From contig NZ_VIWV01000001.1 in NCBI RefSeq assembly GCF_007829875.1, forward strand, positions 2,326,501 through 2,390,500: 64,000 nt of DNA, read 5' to 3'. Both the position numbers and the translations under genes were made by a program. This document shows, in pieces, positions 55,800 to 64,000 of this stretch (positions are counted from its first letter, which is position 1; each line of letters begins with the position of its first letter). The notes below the pieces were generated by a model that was given only the letters and a program-made list of their open reading frames with translations, had not been told where the DNA came from and did not search any database. This stretch comes from Streptomyces capillispiralis (GTDB lineage Bacteria > Actinomycetota > Actinomycetes > Streptomycetales > Streptomycetaceae).

Positions 55800-58732
55800 G
55801 CGGGATCACGGACTTCGACTCCTTGCGCCAGGCGATGGCGGAGAACTCCGAGCAGCCGGAGGGCCCGGCCCGCAACGCCCGCGCGGAGCAACTGCTCGCG
55901 GAGGCCGAGAAGCTGGACATCCCGCTCGCCGTGATCGAGGCGCTCGGGCACCAGCTGAAGGTCTACAACTACAGCTCCGAGAAGGCGAAGATGTTCGTCC
56001 CGTTCGCGCGGCTGCTGCGCATGTGGGACGAGCGGCCCGAGGACTTCGACGAGTACGAGACGCACTCGCTGCACTGGGTGTTCAAGTGGATGTCGGCCGG
56101 CATGCTCCACCAGCCGCACATCCCGCTCGCCTCGATCGAGAAGTGGCTCGGCGAGATGGAGCACCGCTACCGGCTCGCCGGGCATTCGGAACGGGCCGTG
56201 CGCAGCGCCGAGTTCCACGTCGCCTCCCACATCGGCGACACGGCGCGGGCGGAGCGGGCGTACGCCGCGTGGCTGGCCGCCGACCGGGACTCCATGGCCG
56301 ACTGCCACGCCTGCGAGCTGCAGGGGCAGGGCGGGTGGCAGGCGGAGCGCGGCCGGGACGAGGAGGCGCTGGAGCTGTGGCGGCCGGTGCTGGAGGGCGA
56401 GTTCACCTGCGCCCATGAGCCGCACACGGTGCTCGCGGCCTCCCTCGTGCCGCTGCTGCGCCTCGGCCGGGTGGACGAGGCCCGCGCACACCACCTGCGC
56501 GGGTTCCGGCTCGTCCGGTCGATGGAGAGCATGCGGGGCGCGTACGCGGACCACGTGGAGTTCTGCGCGCTGACCGGCAACGAGGCGCGCGGCCTCGAAC
56601 TCCTCGCGGAACGTCCGGCGTACTTCACGGACGAGGGGCATCCGCGCAGCAAGCTGGACTACCTGAGCGTGGTGACCCTGCTCATGGACCGGCTGGCCGA
56701 ACTCGGGATGGGCGGGCAGCCGGTGCCGGGTCCGGCCGGGCGGACCTGGACCGCGGCGGAGCTCGGCGCGCACGCGCGGGCGGAGGCGCTCGCCCTGGCG
56801 GCACGCTTCGACGAGCGCAACGGCACCCCGCACGTCGGCGAGCGGGTGCGCGCGCGCATGGCGCGGCGTCCGCTGGTGGAGCGGCTGCCGCTGGGCGTGC
56901 GGGCGTCGGGCGCGGTCCCGGCGCGGCGGCCGGTGGTGCGGGCCGACGAGCCGCCGCGGGCGGCGGGTACGGCGGCCGGTGAGCCGGGGGTGCCCGGGCT
57001 GCTCGCCGAGGCGCGGCGGCTGTCGGACGCGCTCCGGCCGAACGCCGTCGAGGCGTGGGCGGCGGTGGCGCGGGCGGCGGCCGCGGAGGGCTTCGAGCTC
57101 GCGGCACGCGACCGCGCGGAGATCGCCGACCACGAGGCGATGGACCTCGGGCCCGCGGGCGCGGACCTCTTCGAGCGGGCGGCCGAGCTGTACGCGGAGG
57201 CGGGCGACCCCGGGGAGGCCCTGGCGGCACGCGCGCGCGGGGCGTTCGTCCGGGCGCTGGCCGGCGAGCTCGACGAGGCGCTCGCGGCGGTCACCGGACC
57301 GTACGAGCAGGTCCTCGCGCTGTACGCGGACGGCGGCACGGGGATACGGCAGACGGCGTCGGTGCTGATGGCGCGGGCGCGGATCCTGATGCGGCGGGTG
57401 CACGCGGCCGAGGGGACGCCCGGGGAGGCCGTCCTCGCCGACGCCGGGACCGCCGTGCGCGCGGTGCTGGCGCTCGTCGAGGAGCACACCGGCGAGGACG
57501 TGCGGCTCGCCGCGCGGGCCGCCGAGGCGTACGCCATGTCCGGGGAGCTGGCGGGTCACGACGACGTCGAGCGGGCGGCGGAGCTGTTCGCCCGGGCCGC
57601 CGAGGAGTTCAACGGGGCGGGGCTGCCGTGGTTCGCGGTGGAGTACGAGGTCCGGCTGGCCCAGCTCGCCCACCACCTCGGCGACGCGGCCGGGGCGGAG
57701 CGGGCACTGCGGGCGGCCCTGGAGCACGGCGGACCGTATCTGGAGCCGGCCGGACGGGCACAGCTGCACCTCCAGCTCGGGGAACTCGCCGAGGGGAACG
57801 GCCGCGTGCGGGAGGCCGCCGAACAGGCCCTGGAGGCGGCGCACTGGGCCGACGAGGCGGGCGAGGGCCCCACGCTGGGCGCGTGGGCGCGGCATCGGCT
57901 CGGCGGGTATCTGCTGGGGCAGGGGCGGTGGGCGGAGGCGGCGGAGGTGCTGGAGTCCGCGCTGCCGGACATCACCGCCGAGACGCACGGCGACGGGGCG
58001 GTCGTCCAGACGCTGTGGTGGCTCGGGGACTGCCTCGGGGAGCTGGGGGAGCACCGGGCGGCCGCCGAGCGGCGGCTGCGGGCGGCGGAGATCGCCCGGC
58101 ACTGGCCCGAGCAGCGGGACCACGCCGTGCTGGCCCACATGGCCGCGTCCAGCCTGGAGCGGGCGGACCTTCCCGACGAGGCGGCACAGGCGTACGCGCG
58201 CGCGAGCGACCTGTGGCGCACGATCGGCGACGCGTCCGGGCTGATCCGCTCGCTGCGCGCCCGCGCGTGGCTCGCGCTGCGCGCGGAGGACGGGCGGGAC
58301 GCGGCACGCGCGCTGATGGCGGAGGCGGTCGGGGAGTGCGAGGCGGCGCGGGAGGCGGCCGGGGACGACGAGACCCGCGCGCGGCTCGCCGCCGAGCTGG
58401 GCGACACGCTCCGCCAGTTCGCGGAGCTGCTGGTCCGGTCGGCGGGCGGGGACGGCGAGGCGGCCGGGGAGGCGGTGTCCCTGCTGGACCGCGCGATCGC
58501 CGCGTTCACTCCCCTCGGCCCGGGCGCGCTGGACGACCGCGTCCAGGCGGAGCTCGCCGCGGCCTGGCTGGAGGCCGACCTGGACCGGCCCGCCGCCGCG
58601 GCGGCACGCGCGCGTGCCGTACTGGCCGCGTACGAGGACGCGCCCGGGGAGGACGAGACCGTCCGCACCCGGCGCGCGGAGGCGGAACACCTGCTGGGCC
58701 TCATGGCGGAACGGGGCGACGCCGACGGCTGA
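55796..58732 (+). CDS. large helical-repeat (TPR-like) protein paired with HSP90-like ATPase
   Basis: 978 residues, no signal peptide or membrane helix. Residues 1-~330 are helical (FVPFARLLRMWDERPEDFDE, WVFKWMSAGMLHQPHIPLAS, AERAYAAWLAADRDSMADCH). A Pro/Arg-rich linker follows at ~370-405. The remainder is a long Ala/Glu/Leu array of helix pairs with TPR spacing (ERAAELYAEAGDPGEALAAR, AERALRAALEHGGPYLEPAG, GGYLLGQGRWAEAAEVLESA). Eukaryotic Hsp90 uses TPR co-chaperones, which suggests but does not prove a similar partnership. The ATG overlaps the upstream stop. No domain of known enzyme activity is visible. Confidence 0.83.
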   Translation: MSGITDFDSLRQAMAENSEQPEGPARNARAEQLLAEAEKLDIPLAVIEALGHQLKVYNYSSEKAKMFVPFARLLRMWDERPEDFDEYETHSLHWVFKWMSAGMLHQPHIPLASIEKWLGEMEHRYRLAGHSERAVRSAEFHVASHIGDTARAERAYAAWLAADRDSMADCHACELQGQGGWQAERGRDEEALELWRPVLEGEFTCAHEPHTVLAASLVPLLRLGRVDEARAHHLRGFRLVRSMESMRGAYADHVEFCALTGNEARGLELLAERPAYFTDEGHPRSKLDYLSVVTLLMDRLAELGMGGQPVPGPAGRTWTAAELGAHARAEALALAARFDERNGTPHVGERVRARMARRPLVERLPLGVRASGAVPARRPVVRADEPPRAAGTAAGEPGVPGLLAEARRLSDALRPNAVEAWAAVARAAAAEGFELAARDRAEIADHEAMDLGPAGADLFERAAELYAEAGDPGEALAARARGAFVRALAGELDEALAAVTGPYEQVLALYADGGTGIRQTASVLMARARILMRRVHAAEGTPGEAVLADAGTAVRAVLALVEEHTGEDVRLAARAAEAYAMSGELAGHDDVERAAELFARAAEEFNGAGLPWFAVEYEVRLAQLAHHLGDAAGAERALRAALEHGGPYLEPAGRAQLHLQLGELAEGNGRVREAAEQALEAAHWADEAGEGPTLGAWARHRLGGYLLGQGRWAEAAEVLESALPDITAETHGDGAVVQTLWWLGDCLGELGEHRAAAERRLRAAEIARHWPEQRDHAVLAHMAASSLERADLPDEAAQAYARASDLWRTIGDASGLIRSLRARAWLALRAEDGRDAARALMAEAVGECEAAREAAGDDETRARLAAELGDTLRQFAELLVRSAGGDGEAAGEAVSLLDRAIAAFTPLGPGALDDRVQAELAAAWLEADLDRPAAAAARARAVLAAYEDAPGEDETVRTRRAEAEHLLGLMAERGDADG

Positions 58733-58744
58733 CCCGGGGGGCGC

Positions 58745-58777
58745 CCGTGCGGACGGCCTCCGGGAGCGTCCGCACGG
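58745..58777. terminator. Bidirectional terminator between the TPR-like and DhaL-type genes
   Basis: 11-bp stem (CCGTGCGGACG and its complement), 11-base loop, between the two convergent stop codons. Confidence 0.7.
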
Positions 58778-58892
58778 TCACGCCCCGCGGGAGACCGTTC
58801 GGGCGGGCGGCGTCGGCCCGCTCACCGGCGTCGGGCGCGCCGGACCCCGCCGGACCGGCTCCGGCGACGTGCGGCCGGTGGCCGGACGGGGG

Positions 58893-60656
58893 TCACTCGA
58901 CGCCGATGAGGAGGAGGGCGCCCTGTCTGCCGCCCTGGTAGACCACCGTGTCCACGGCGAGGTAGCCCTCACGGACCCTGCTCTCCAGGTGGGCGGCTAT
59001 GGACCGCGGGGCGTCGTCGCCGAGGACCAGGGTGACCAGTTCGCCGCCGGCCGCGAGCATGCGGTCAAGGACGGCCTCGGCGGTGGCCGTCAGGTCCTGC
59101 CCGATCACGGCCACGTCCCCGTCGACCAGGCCGAGGACGTCCCCCGCCTGGCAGATGCCCGCCATGGTCCAGGCCTGGCGCTCGGCGACGGTGACCTCGG
59201 CGTAGCGGGTCGCGCCCGCCGCCGACGTCATCGCCACCACGTCCTCGTCGAAGCGGCGCTCCGGTTCGTGCACCGCCAGCGCCGCGATGCCCTGGACCGC
59301 GGAGCGGGTCGGGATGAGGGCGACCCGGATGCCCTCGTTCCGGGCCTGCTCGGCCGCCGCGGCGGCGGTGTGGCGCAGCTCGGCGTCGTTGGGCAGCAGC
59401 ACCACCTCCCGCGCGTGCGCACGCCGTACGGCCTGGACGAGCTCACCGCTCGCGGGCGGCTCCCCCGGGCGGGCGAGCACGGTGGTCGCGCCGGCCTCGG
59501 CGTAGAGCCCTGCCAGGCCCTCGCCGGGCACCACGGCCACGACGGCCCGCTCGGCGCGTTCCTGCCGCACCCGCTCGGCTCCCGTCGTGTGGACGTCCCC
59601 GGCGCCGAAGTGGGTGATGCGGATCCGGTACGGCCGTCCGGCCTCGACGCCGGCCTCCACGGCGGCGCCCGCGTCGTCGACATGGACGTGGACGTTCCAC
59701 AGCCCGTCCCCGCCGACCACGACGAGCGAGTCGCCCAGCCCGTCGAGCCGCTCCCGCAACCGCGCGACGGCCGCGTCCGCGGCCTCCAGCAGGTAGATCA
59801 CCTCGAAGGCGGGCCCCGCCGCGGCACCGCCGTCCGCGCACTCCGCGCCGGCCTCGCAGGACCGCGCGCCCGCGTGCCCCTCCCCCGCGTCCACGACCCC
59901 GGCCGTGCGCCCGGCTTCCGCCCCCCGCTCCTGGAACCCGGGGCCGGCGGCCCGTACGGACCCGCTCCCGCGTGCCCCCGGCGTCGGCAGGCCCCGCGGC
60001 ACCTCCCCCGTGAACGTCTCCACCAGGGCCGCGAGCACCGCCACCAGTCCCCTGCCGCCCGCGTCCACCACCCCCGCGCGCCTCAGCACGGCCAGCCGCT
60101 CCGGTGTCTCGGCCAGGGCCACGCGGGCCCCCTCGTACGCCACCCGCGCCACCGCCCCGCAGTCGCCCCGCGCACCGCCGGCGGCGTCGGCGGCGGCCGA
60201 GGCGACGGTGAGGACCGTGCCCTCGACGGGGTGGGCCACGGCCTGGCGCGCGGAGTCGGCCGCCCGCCGCAGCGCCCGCCCCAGTCCGGGGCCGTCGGCA
60301 CCGGCCGGGGCCTCTTCACCGGCCAGTTCCTGGGCCATCCCCCGCAGCAGCTGCGCCAGGATCGTCCCGGAGTTCCCGCGGGCCCCGATCAGTGCCCCGT
60401 GCGCCATCGCCCGTACGGCGTCGGCCAGCGTCGGCCGCCGGTCCCCGCCGGCCTCGTGACCGGCGAACACGGCCTCCACCGCGGCGGTCGCCGATTCGAG
60501 CGTCAGATAGAGATTGGTTCCGGTGTCGCCGTCCGCCACGGGATAGACGTTGATCGCGTCGATCTCCTCACGGGCCCGGCCCAGCGCATCGAGCGCGAGA
60601 CCGCACCAGGCACGCACCGCGAGAGCATCGAGGAATGTCTGCGGCACCTGCGCCAC
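58893..60656 (-). CDS. DhaL/DAK-domain protein (FakA/YloV-like)
   Basis: 587 residues. The N-terminal DhaL domain has the ATP/Mg motif INVYPVADGDTGTNLYLTLE and the Gly-rich GALIGARGNSGTILAQLLRG. A ~55-residue Gly/Ala/Glu insertion follows (~245-300). The middle and C-terminal domains match the FakA/YloV type (GDSLVVVGGDGLWNVHVHVD, ITHFGAGDVHTTG, VVLLPNDAELRHTAAAAAEQ). FakA is the kinase that phosphorylates exogenous fatty acids held by FakB proteins; streptomycete activity is inferred only. A GTG five bases after GGAGG is preferred; another three codons later is possible. Usually found between rpmB and recG, as here apart from the inserted pair. Confidence 0.88.
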   Translation of the reverse strand: MAQVPQTFLDALAVRAWCGLALDALGRAREEIDAINVYPVADGDTGTNLYLTLESATAAVEAVFAGHEAGGDRRPTLADAVRAMAHGALIGARGNSGTILAQLLRGMAQELAGEEAPAGADGPGLGRALRRAADSARQAVAHPVEGTVLTVASAAADAAGGARGDCGAVARVAYEGARVALAETPERLAVLRRAGVVDAGGRGLVAVLAALVETFTGEVPRGLPTPGARGSGSVRAAGPGFQERGAEAGRTAGVVDAGEGHAGARSCEAGAECADGGAAAGPAFEVIYLLEAADAAVARLRERLDGLGDSLVVVGGDGLWNVHVHVDDAGAAVEAGVEAGRPYRIRITHFGAGDVHTTGAERVRQERAERAVVAVVPGEGLAGLYAEAGATTVLARPGEPPASGELVQAVRRAHAREVVLLPNDAELRHTAAAAAEQARNEGIRVALIPTRSAVQGIAALAVHEPERRFDEDVVAMTSAAGATRYAEVTVAERQAWTMAGICQAGDVLGLVDGDVAVIGQDLTATAEAVLDRMLAAGGELVTLVLGDDAPRSIAAHLESRVREGYLAVDTVVYQGGRQGALLLIGVE

Positions 60657-60797
60657 CTGCGCCTCCCTGAGCTGCCGACCGTGGCACGCAGCGTAGACCG
60701 TGGGCCACCGCCCACCGGAAGAGGGCCGCAGGCGGGCCCCTGAGCTGCCATGGTAGTTTCGTTCTACGGGTGCAGCCGTTGTATGCTGCTCCGGTTG

Positions 60798-60892
60798 CCC
60801 GATCTGATCGGGCCTCTCCCCTGGCAACGCCACTCAGATCCCGCCGGACTCACCTCGAGTCCGGGATCTTGATCCCGGCATGCCGGGATCAA
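60798..60892 (+). promoter_or_regulatory. rpmB leader with GATC-centred inverted repeats
   Basis: Three units: CCCGATC-T-GATCGGG (60798-60812), CCGGGATC-TT-GATCCCGG (60861-60878) and the 24-base perfect palindrome TTGATCCCGGCA/TGCCGGGATCAA (60869-60892). The last two share one arm and cannot form together. They lie 34-130 bases before the L28 start codon. Confidence 0.65.
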
Positions 60893-60925
60893 CCGTAAGT
60901 GCATCTGAAGTCTTTGGAGTGACCC

Positions 60926-61111
60926 GTGGCTGCCAACTGCGACGTCTGCGGCAAGGGGCCGGGCTTCGGCAACAACATCTCGCACTCGCACCGCCGTACG
61001 TCCCGTCGCTGGAACCCGAACATCCAGCGTGTGCGTACCGTGGTCGGCGGGACGCCGAAGCGCGTGAACGCCTGCACCTCGTGCATCAAGGCCGGCAAGG
61101 TCTCGCGCTGA
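60926..61111 (+). CDS. rpmB: 50S ribosomal protein L28
   Basis: 61 residues. The zinc-binding form: CDVCGKGP near the N-terminus and CTSCIKAG near the C-terminus. The core [20 protein letters not shown] and [16 protein letters not shown] are typical. The GTG start follows TTGGAG at about seven bases. It is divergent from the DhaL-type gene and followed by a strong terminator, so it is a single-gene transcript with a structured leader. Confidence 0.97.
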   Translation: MAANCDVCGKGPGFGNNISHSHRRTSRRWNPNIQRVRTVVGGTPKRVNACTSCIKAGKVSR

Positions 61112-61153
61112 CGCTTTCGCTGAGCGCGCGGCCACAGCCGGTTTCGCCGCAAC

Positions 61154-61186
61154 AGCCGGTCCACCCTCTGGGTGGGCCGGCTTTTT
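61154..61186 (+). terminator. Intrinsic terminator of rpmB
   Basis: 13-bp stem (AGCCGGTCCACCC with GGGTGGGCCGGCT), loop TCT, ending in TTTTT: a textbook rho-independent terminator, rare in this genome. Confidence 0.93.
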
Positions 61187-61256
61187 GCTGTGATCCGGTG
61201 CGCCGGCGATCGGCGAGCCGCCCTTCCCGGCCGACGGCCGGGAAGGCGCCACCGTG

Positions 61257-62063
61257 CTAGCCCGGCGGGTTCGGCTTCCAGCCGTGGTGCACCGGGCCGA
61301 TGCCCGCGCCCAGGGCGAACCCGGACGCTATGGCCCCGGTGACGTAGTCCTTGGCCGCCCGCACCGCCTCCGGTACGGAGCGCCCCTTCGCCAGTTCCGA
61401 CGCGATCGCCGACGCCAGCGTGCAGCCCGTGCCGTGGGTGTGGCGGTTGTCGTGCCTCGGGGCCCGCAGCCAGTGCTCCTCGGACCCGTCGGTGAGCAGG
61501 TCCACGGCGTCACCGGACAGGTGGCCGCCCTTGATCACCACCCAGCGCGGTCCGAACGCCAGCACCGCCTCCGCCGCCCGGCGCAGATCACGCTCCGATT
61601 CGACCCGTATGTCCGTGAGTTGCGCCACTTCGTCCAGGTTCGGGGTGGCCACCGTCGCCACCGGCAGCAGCCGCGTCCGTACGGAGTCCAGCGCGGAGGA
61701 CGCGAGCAGCGGGTCCCCGTGCTTGGAGACGCCCACCGGGTCGACCACCGCCGGCGCGTCCGTGCCGGCGATCAAGTCGGACACCGCCTCGACCAGTTCG
61801 GCGGAGGACAGCATGCCGGTCTTGACCGCCTGCACGCCGATGTCGTCGACGACACTGCGGTACTGGGCGCGCACCGCCTCCACCGGCAGTTCCCAGGCGC
61901 CCTGCACGCCCAGGGAGTTCTGCGCGGTGACCGCGGTGAGCACGCTCATGCCGTGCACGCCGAGCGCCAGCATCGTCTTCAGGTCGGCCTGGACGCCCGC
62001 GCCGCCGCCCGAGTCGGAGCCGGCGACGGTGAGCACCCGGGGCGGGGCGGCGCGGCCGCTCAT
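61257..62063 (-). CDS. thiD: hydroxymethylpyrimidine/phosphomethylpyrimidine kinase ThiD
   Basis: 268 residues of the ribokinase-like fold. ThiD phosphorylates HMP and HMP-P for thiamine synthesis. Landmarks: [53 protein letters not shown], and the catalytic region [19 protein letters not shown]. The ATG overlaps the thiL stop (ATGA). It converges on rpmB. No TPP riboswitch is visible upstream of thiL-thiD, in contrast to the importer at the other end of the window. Confidence 0.96.
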   Translation of the reverse strand: MSGRAAPPRVLTVAGSDSGGGAGVQADLKTMLALGVHGMSVLTAVTAQNSLGVQGAWELPVEAVRAQYRSVVDDIGVQAVKTGMLSSAELVEAVSDLIAGTDAPAVVDPVGVSKHGDPLLASSALDSVRTRLLPVATVATPNLDEVAQLTDIRVESERDLRRAAEAVLAFGPRWVVIKGGHLSGDAVDLLTDGSEEHWLRAPRHDNRHTHGTGCTLASAIASELAKGRSVPEAVRAAKDYVTGAIASGFALGAGIGPVHHGWKPNPPG

Positions 62064-63025
62064 GACTCGATGTCCCCGAAGTGGTCCCAGCCGCCCTGGG
62101 CGGTCCACGCCGCCCCGTCGACCGTCACCTGCGGCAGCGCCGAGGGGTTGAGCACCTCGCCGATCACCTTCCAGCGGGCGGGCAGCTTCACGTCCGGCGG
62201 GAAGGTCGCCACGATCGCGTGGTCCTCTCCCCCGGTCAGCACCCACTGCATGGGGTCGACGCCGACGGCCTGGCCGATGTCGTTCATCTGCGAGGGGATG
62301 TCGATCGCCCCGGAGCGGATGTCGATCCGCACCTTGCTGGCCTCGGCGATGTGCCCGAGGTCGGCGATCAGCCCGTCGCTGACGTCGCACATCGCGGTCG
62401 CGCCCAGTCCGGCGGCGGCGGGGCCCGCGTGGTACGGCGGCTCAGGGCGCCGGTGCGCCTCCACGAAGGCGCGCGGCGAGCGGAAACCGCGGGAGAGCAC
62501 CGCGTACCCGGCGGCGGACCAGCCCAGCCAGCCGGTCACCGCGACGAGGTCGCCCGGCTGTGCGCCGCCCCGGGTGACAGGCTCCTGGTTGCGCAGGTCG
62601 CCGAGCGCGGTGATCGACACCATGATGGTGTCGCCGCGCACCACGTCACCGCCGACCACGGCGGCGCCCGCGACCTGGCACTCGTCGCGCAGGCCGTCCA
62701 TCAGCTCGCTGGGCCAGGTCACCGGCAGCTCCGCCGGGACGACGAGGCCGAGCAGCAGCCCGGTCGGCACGGCGCCCATGGCGGCGATGTCGGCGAGGTT
62801 CTGGGCGGCGGCCTTGCGGCCGACGTCGTAGGCCGTGGACCAGTCGCGGCGGAAGTGCCGCCCTTCCAGCAGGATGTCGGTGCTGGCCACGACCCTGCGG
62901 TCGGGCGCGGAGACCACCGCGGCGTCGTCGCCGGGGCCGACCCGGACCGCCGGGGTGGTGGTGAGACGGGAGGTGAGCTCCCTGATGAGCCCGAACTCCC
63001 CGAGCTCACCAACAGTGCCCTTCAT
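62060..63025 (-). CDS. thiL: thiamine-monophosphate kinase ThiL
   Basis: 321 residues of the PurM/ThiL (AIRS) fold. ThiL makes thiamine pyrophosphate from thiamine monophosphate. Conserved blocks: [94 protein letters not shown] and [21 protein letters not shown] precedes the ATG, and the longer frame upstream is unsupported. It is first in the thiL-thiD operon and divergent from the AsnC-domain gene. Confidence 0.97.
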   Translation of the reverse strand: MKGTVGELGEFGLIRELTSRLTTTPAVRVGPGDDAAVVSAPDRRVVASTDILLEGRHFRRDWSTAYDVGRKAAAQNLADIAAMGAVPTGLLLGLVVPAELPVTWPSELMDGLRDECQVAGAAVVGGDVVRGDTIMVSITALGDLRNQEPVTRGGAQPGDLVAVTGWLGWSAAGYAVLSRGFRSPRAFVEAHRRPEPPYHAGPAAAGLGATAMCDVSDGLIADLGHIAEASKVRIDIRSGAIDIPSQMNDIGQAVGVDPMQWVLTGGEDHAIVATFPPDVKLPARWKVIGEVLNPSALPQVTVDGAAWTAQGGWDHFGDIES

Positions 63026-63231
63026 TGCCCTTTCGCCCCTTCTGTCCCTGTCCGTGCCCGGTCGCGAGTCGTCCGAGTCCTCGCTACGGTCGAGGTGACC
63101 GTCAACTTCTCTCGTGCCTGTACCCCGGCGCGCAAGGCCCGGTTCCCGCAGGTCTCCCCGCGAGGAGCGGCGACGCGATACCGTGGCGTTCCTTTTCCCC
63201 ACATGATCCTCGTGGCCGCCCTGGAGGTTCC

Positions 63232-63465
63232 GTGGTACAGGCGTACATCCTGATCCAGACGGAGGTCGGCAAAGCGTCGACCGTCGCCGAGCTGATCGGC
63301 AAGATCCCTGGAGTGATCCAGGCCGAGGACGTGACCGGACCGTACGACGTGATCGTGCGCGCCCAGGCCGACACCGTCGACGACCTGGGACGGATGGTGG
63401 TCGCCAAAGTGCAGCAGGTGGACGGCATCACCCGCACCCTGACCTGCCCGGTCGTCCATCTGTAG
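63232..63465 (+). CDS. stand-alone Lrp/AsnC ligand-binding (RAM) domain protein
   Basis: 77 residues, the whole protein being an AsnC-type effector domain (VQAYILIQTEVGKASTVAEL, VTGPYDVIVRAQADTVDDLG, VDGITRTLTCPVVHL) without the DNA-binding helix-turn-helix. GGAGGTTCC directly precedes the GTG. Such SARD/RAM-only proteins form the same oligomers and can bind amino acids or partner with full-length Lrp proteins. Divergent from thiL, which it regularly accompanies in actinobacteria. Function unknown. Confidence 0.9.
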   Translation: MVQAYILIQTEVGKASTVAELIGKIPGVIQAEDVTGPYDVIVRAQADTVDDLGRMVVAKVQQVDGITRTLTCPVVHL

Positions 63466-63479
63466 CCCCCGTCTACCCT

Positions 63480-63986
63480 GTGCCGGTGAACTCTTTCCGT
63501 CACCGGCACACCGTTGCGTCCGCACTCGCGGTGCTGATCACCGCCGTGGGCTGCTCCTCAGCAGACGACAGCGCGTCCGCGGCGGTTCCCAGCCCGGACG
63601 CGAAGGTCACCGACCTGTGTCAGAACCTGGACAAGGTCCTGCCGACGACGGTGGACGGTGAGAGTCGCGACGATCCCGAACCCGCGTCCGAACTGACCGC
63701 GGGCTGGGGCGGCGTGGCGATCATACTGCGGTGCGGTGTGGAGCGGCCGCCCAAGATGGCCGACCCCAAGGTGGCCAACGGCCACGACGCCGACGCGGTG
63801 CCCGGCGGTGTCAACGGCGTGGACTGGCTGATGGAGAAGCAGGACGACGGCGTCCAGCGCTTCACCACCGCCAACCGCGAGGCGTACGTGGAGGTCCGGG
63901 TGACCGACGGGCGGGACAGCACCGGTGTGCTGATCGACCTCGCCCCGGCCGTGAAGAAGGCGATCCCCGAGGGGATCGCCTTCTGA
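63480..63986 (+). CDS. DUF3515 family lipoprotein
   Basis: 168 residues. Signal peptide with lipobox (SALAVLITAVGC; Cys at residue ~25). The mature part matches the actinobacterial DUF3515 family: DLCQNLDKVLPTTVDGESR, GWGGVAIILRCGVERPP, GVDWLMEKQDDGVQRFTTAN. It has no known function and usually lies between thiL and the D-alanine ligase gene. GTG start; a second GTG two codons later is possible. Its last codons double as one arm of a terminator-like hairpin. Confidence 0.88.
   Translation: MPVNSFRHRHTVASALAVLITAVGCSSADDSASAAVPSPDAKVTDLCQNLDKVLPTTVDGESRDDPEPASELTAGWGGVAIILRCGVERPPKMADPKVANGHDADAVPGGVNGVDWLMEKQDDGVQRFTTANREAYVEVRVTDGRDSTGVLIDLAPAVKKAIPEGIAF
63956..63983 (+). terminator. Terminator-like hairpin within the end of the DUF3515 gene
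   Basis: GAAGGCGATCCCC pairs with GGGGATCGCCTTC; the stem lies almost wholly inside the final codons and reaches the stop codon. Confidence 0.55.
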
Positions 63987-64000
63987 AGCGTGCCCGCGCC

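Noticed and set aside
60871..60890. GATC-rich palindrome as a Zur operator for L28
   Set aside because: The known streptomycete Zur box is AT-rich (TGAAAATGATTTTCA-like) and controls zinc-free paralogues, whereas this L28 has both zinc cysteine pairs.

Overview
The window is high-GC actinobacterial chromosome, almost certainly Streptomyces. The evidence is strong third-position G/C bias, frequent GTG starts, AGGAGG-type ribosome sites, and recognisable Streptomyces genes: whiG, nsdA, the sipWXYZ signal-peptidase cluster, the amtB-glnK-glnD operon with a GlnR-type box, and RNase III (absB). Most of it is conserved core chromosome, and no prophage or CRISPR array is visible. The one clear mobile element is an IS5-family insertion sequence.

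Layout. (1) 1-6.6 kb: a DinB/maleylpyruvate-isomerase-like protein, a three-gene thiamine-type ABC importer behind a TPP riboswitch, rlmN and an SRPBCC protein. (2) 6.7-11.4 kb: the translation and envelope block rpsB, tsf, pyrH, frr, cdsA, all on the minus strand. (3) 11.6-18.6 kb: a secreted M23-type protein, a TetR regulator, the sporulation sigma factor whiG, dprA, a comM-type ATPase, a YraN protein, a DUF2469 protein and a NUDIX hydrolase. (4) 18.6-24.8 kb: four type I signal peptidases followed by rplS, trmD, rimM, a KH protein and rpsP. (5) 25-31 kb: a SprT-like protein, a methyltransferase, ffh and glnD. (6) 31-39 kb: glnK, amtB, nsdA, a PrimPol-like fragment, ftsY and glcP. (7) 39-46 kb: smc, a small coiled-coil protein, acylphosphatase, a membrane-anchored CAP protein and the IS. 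(8) 46-53.7 kb: an HxlR regulator, mutM, rnc, rpmF, a YceD-type protein, a coiled-coil protein, coaD, rsmD and recG. (9) 53.9-58.7 kb: a plus-strand pair made of an HSP90-like ATPase and a large TPR-like protein. (10) 58.9-64 kb: a DhaL/FakA-like protein, rpmB, thiD, thiL, a stand-alone AsnC-type ligand domain and a DUF3515 lipoprotein.

How the genes work together. Protein export is over-represented: Ffh and FtsY of the SRP pathway and four signal peptidases lie within about 19 kb. Nitrogen sensing (AmtB-GlnK-GlnD) forms one operon. Thiamine acquisition (riboswitch-linked importer) and thiamine pyrophosphate synthesis (ThiD, ThiL) sit at opposite ends. Translation genes (S2, S16, L19, L28, L32, EF-Ts, RRF, RimM, TrmD, RlmN, RsmD, RNase III) are scattered throughout.

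The best candidates for new biology are the HSP90-like/TPR pair lodged between recG and the DhaL-domain gene; the rpmB leader, where three GATC-centred inverted repeats allow mutually exclusive hairpins; and the IS that inserted exactly into a stop codon and regenerated it. All functional calls come from reading the sequence and from family knowledge; no database search was run.
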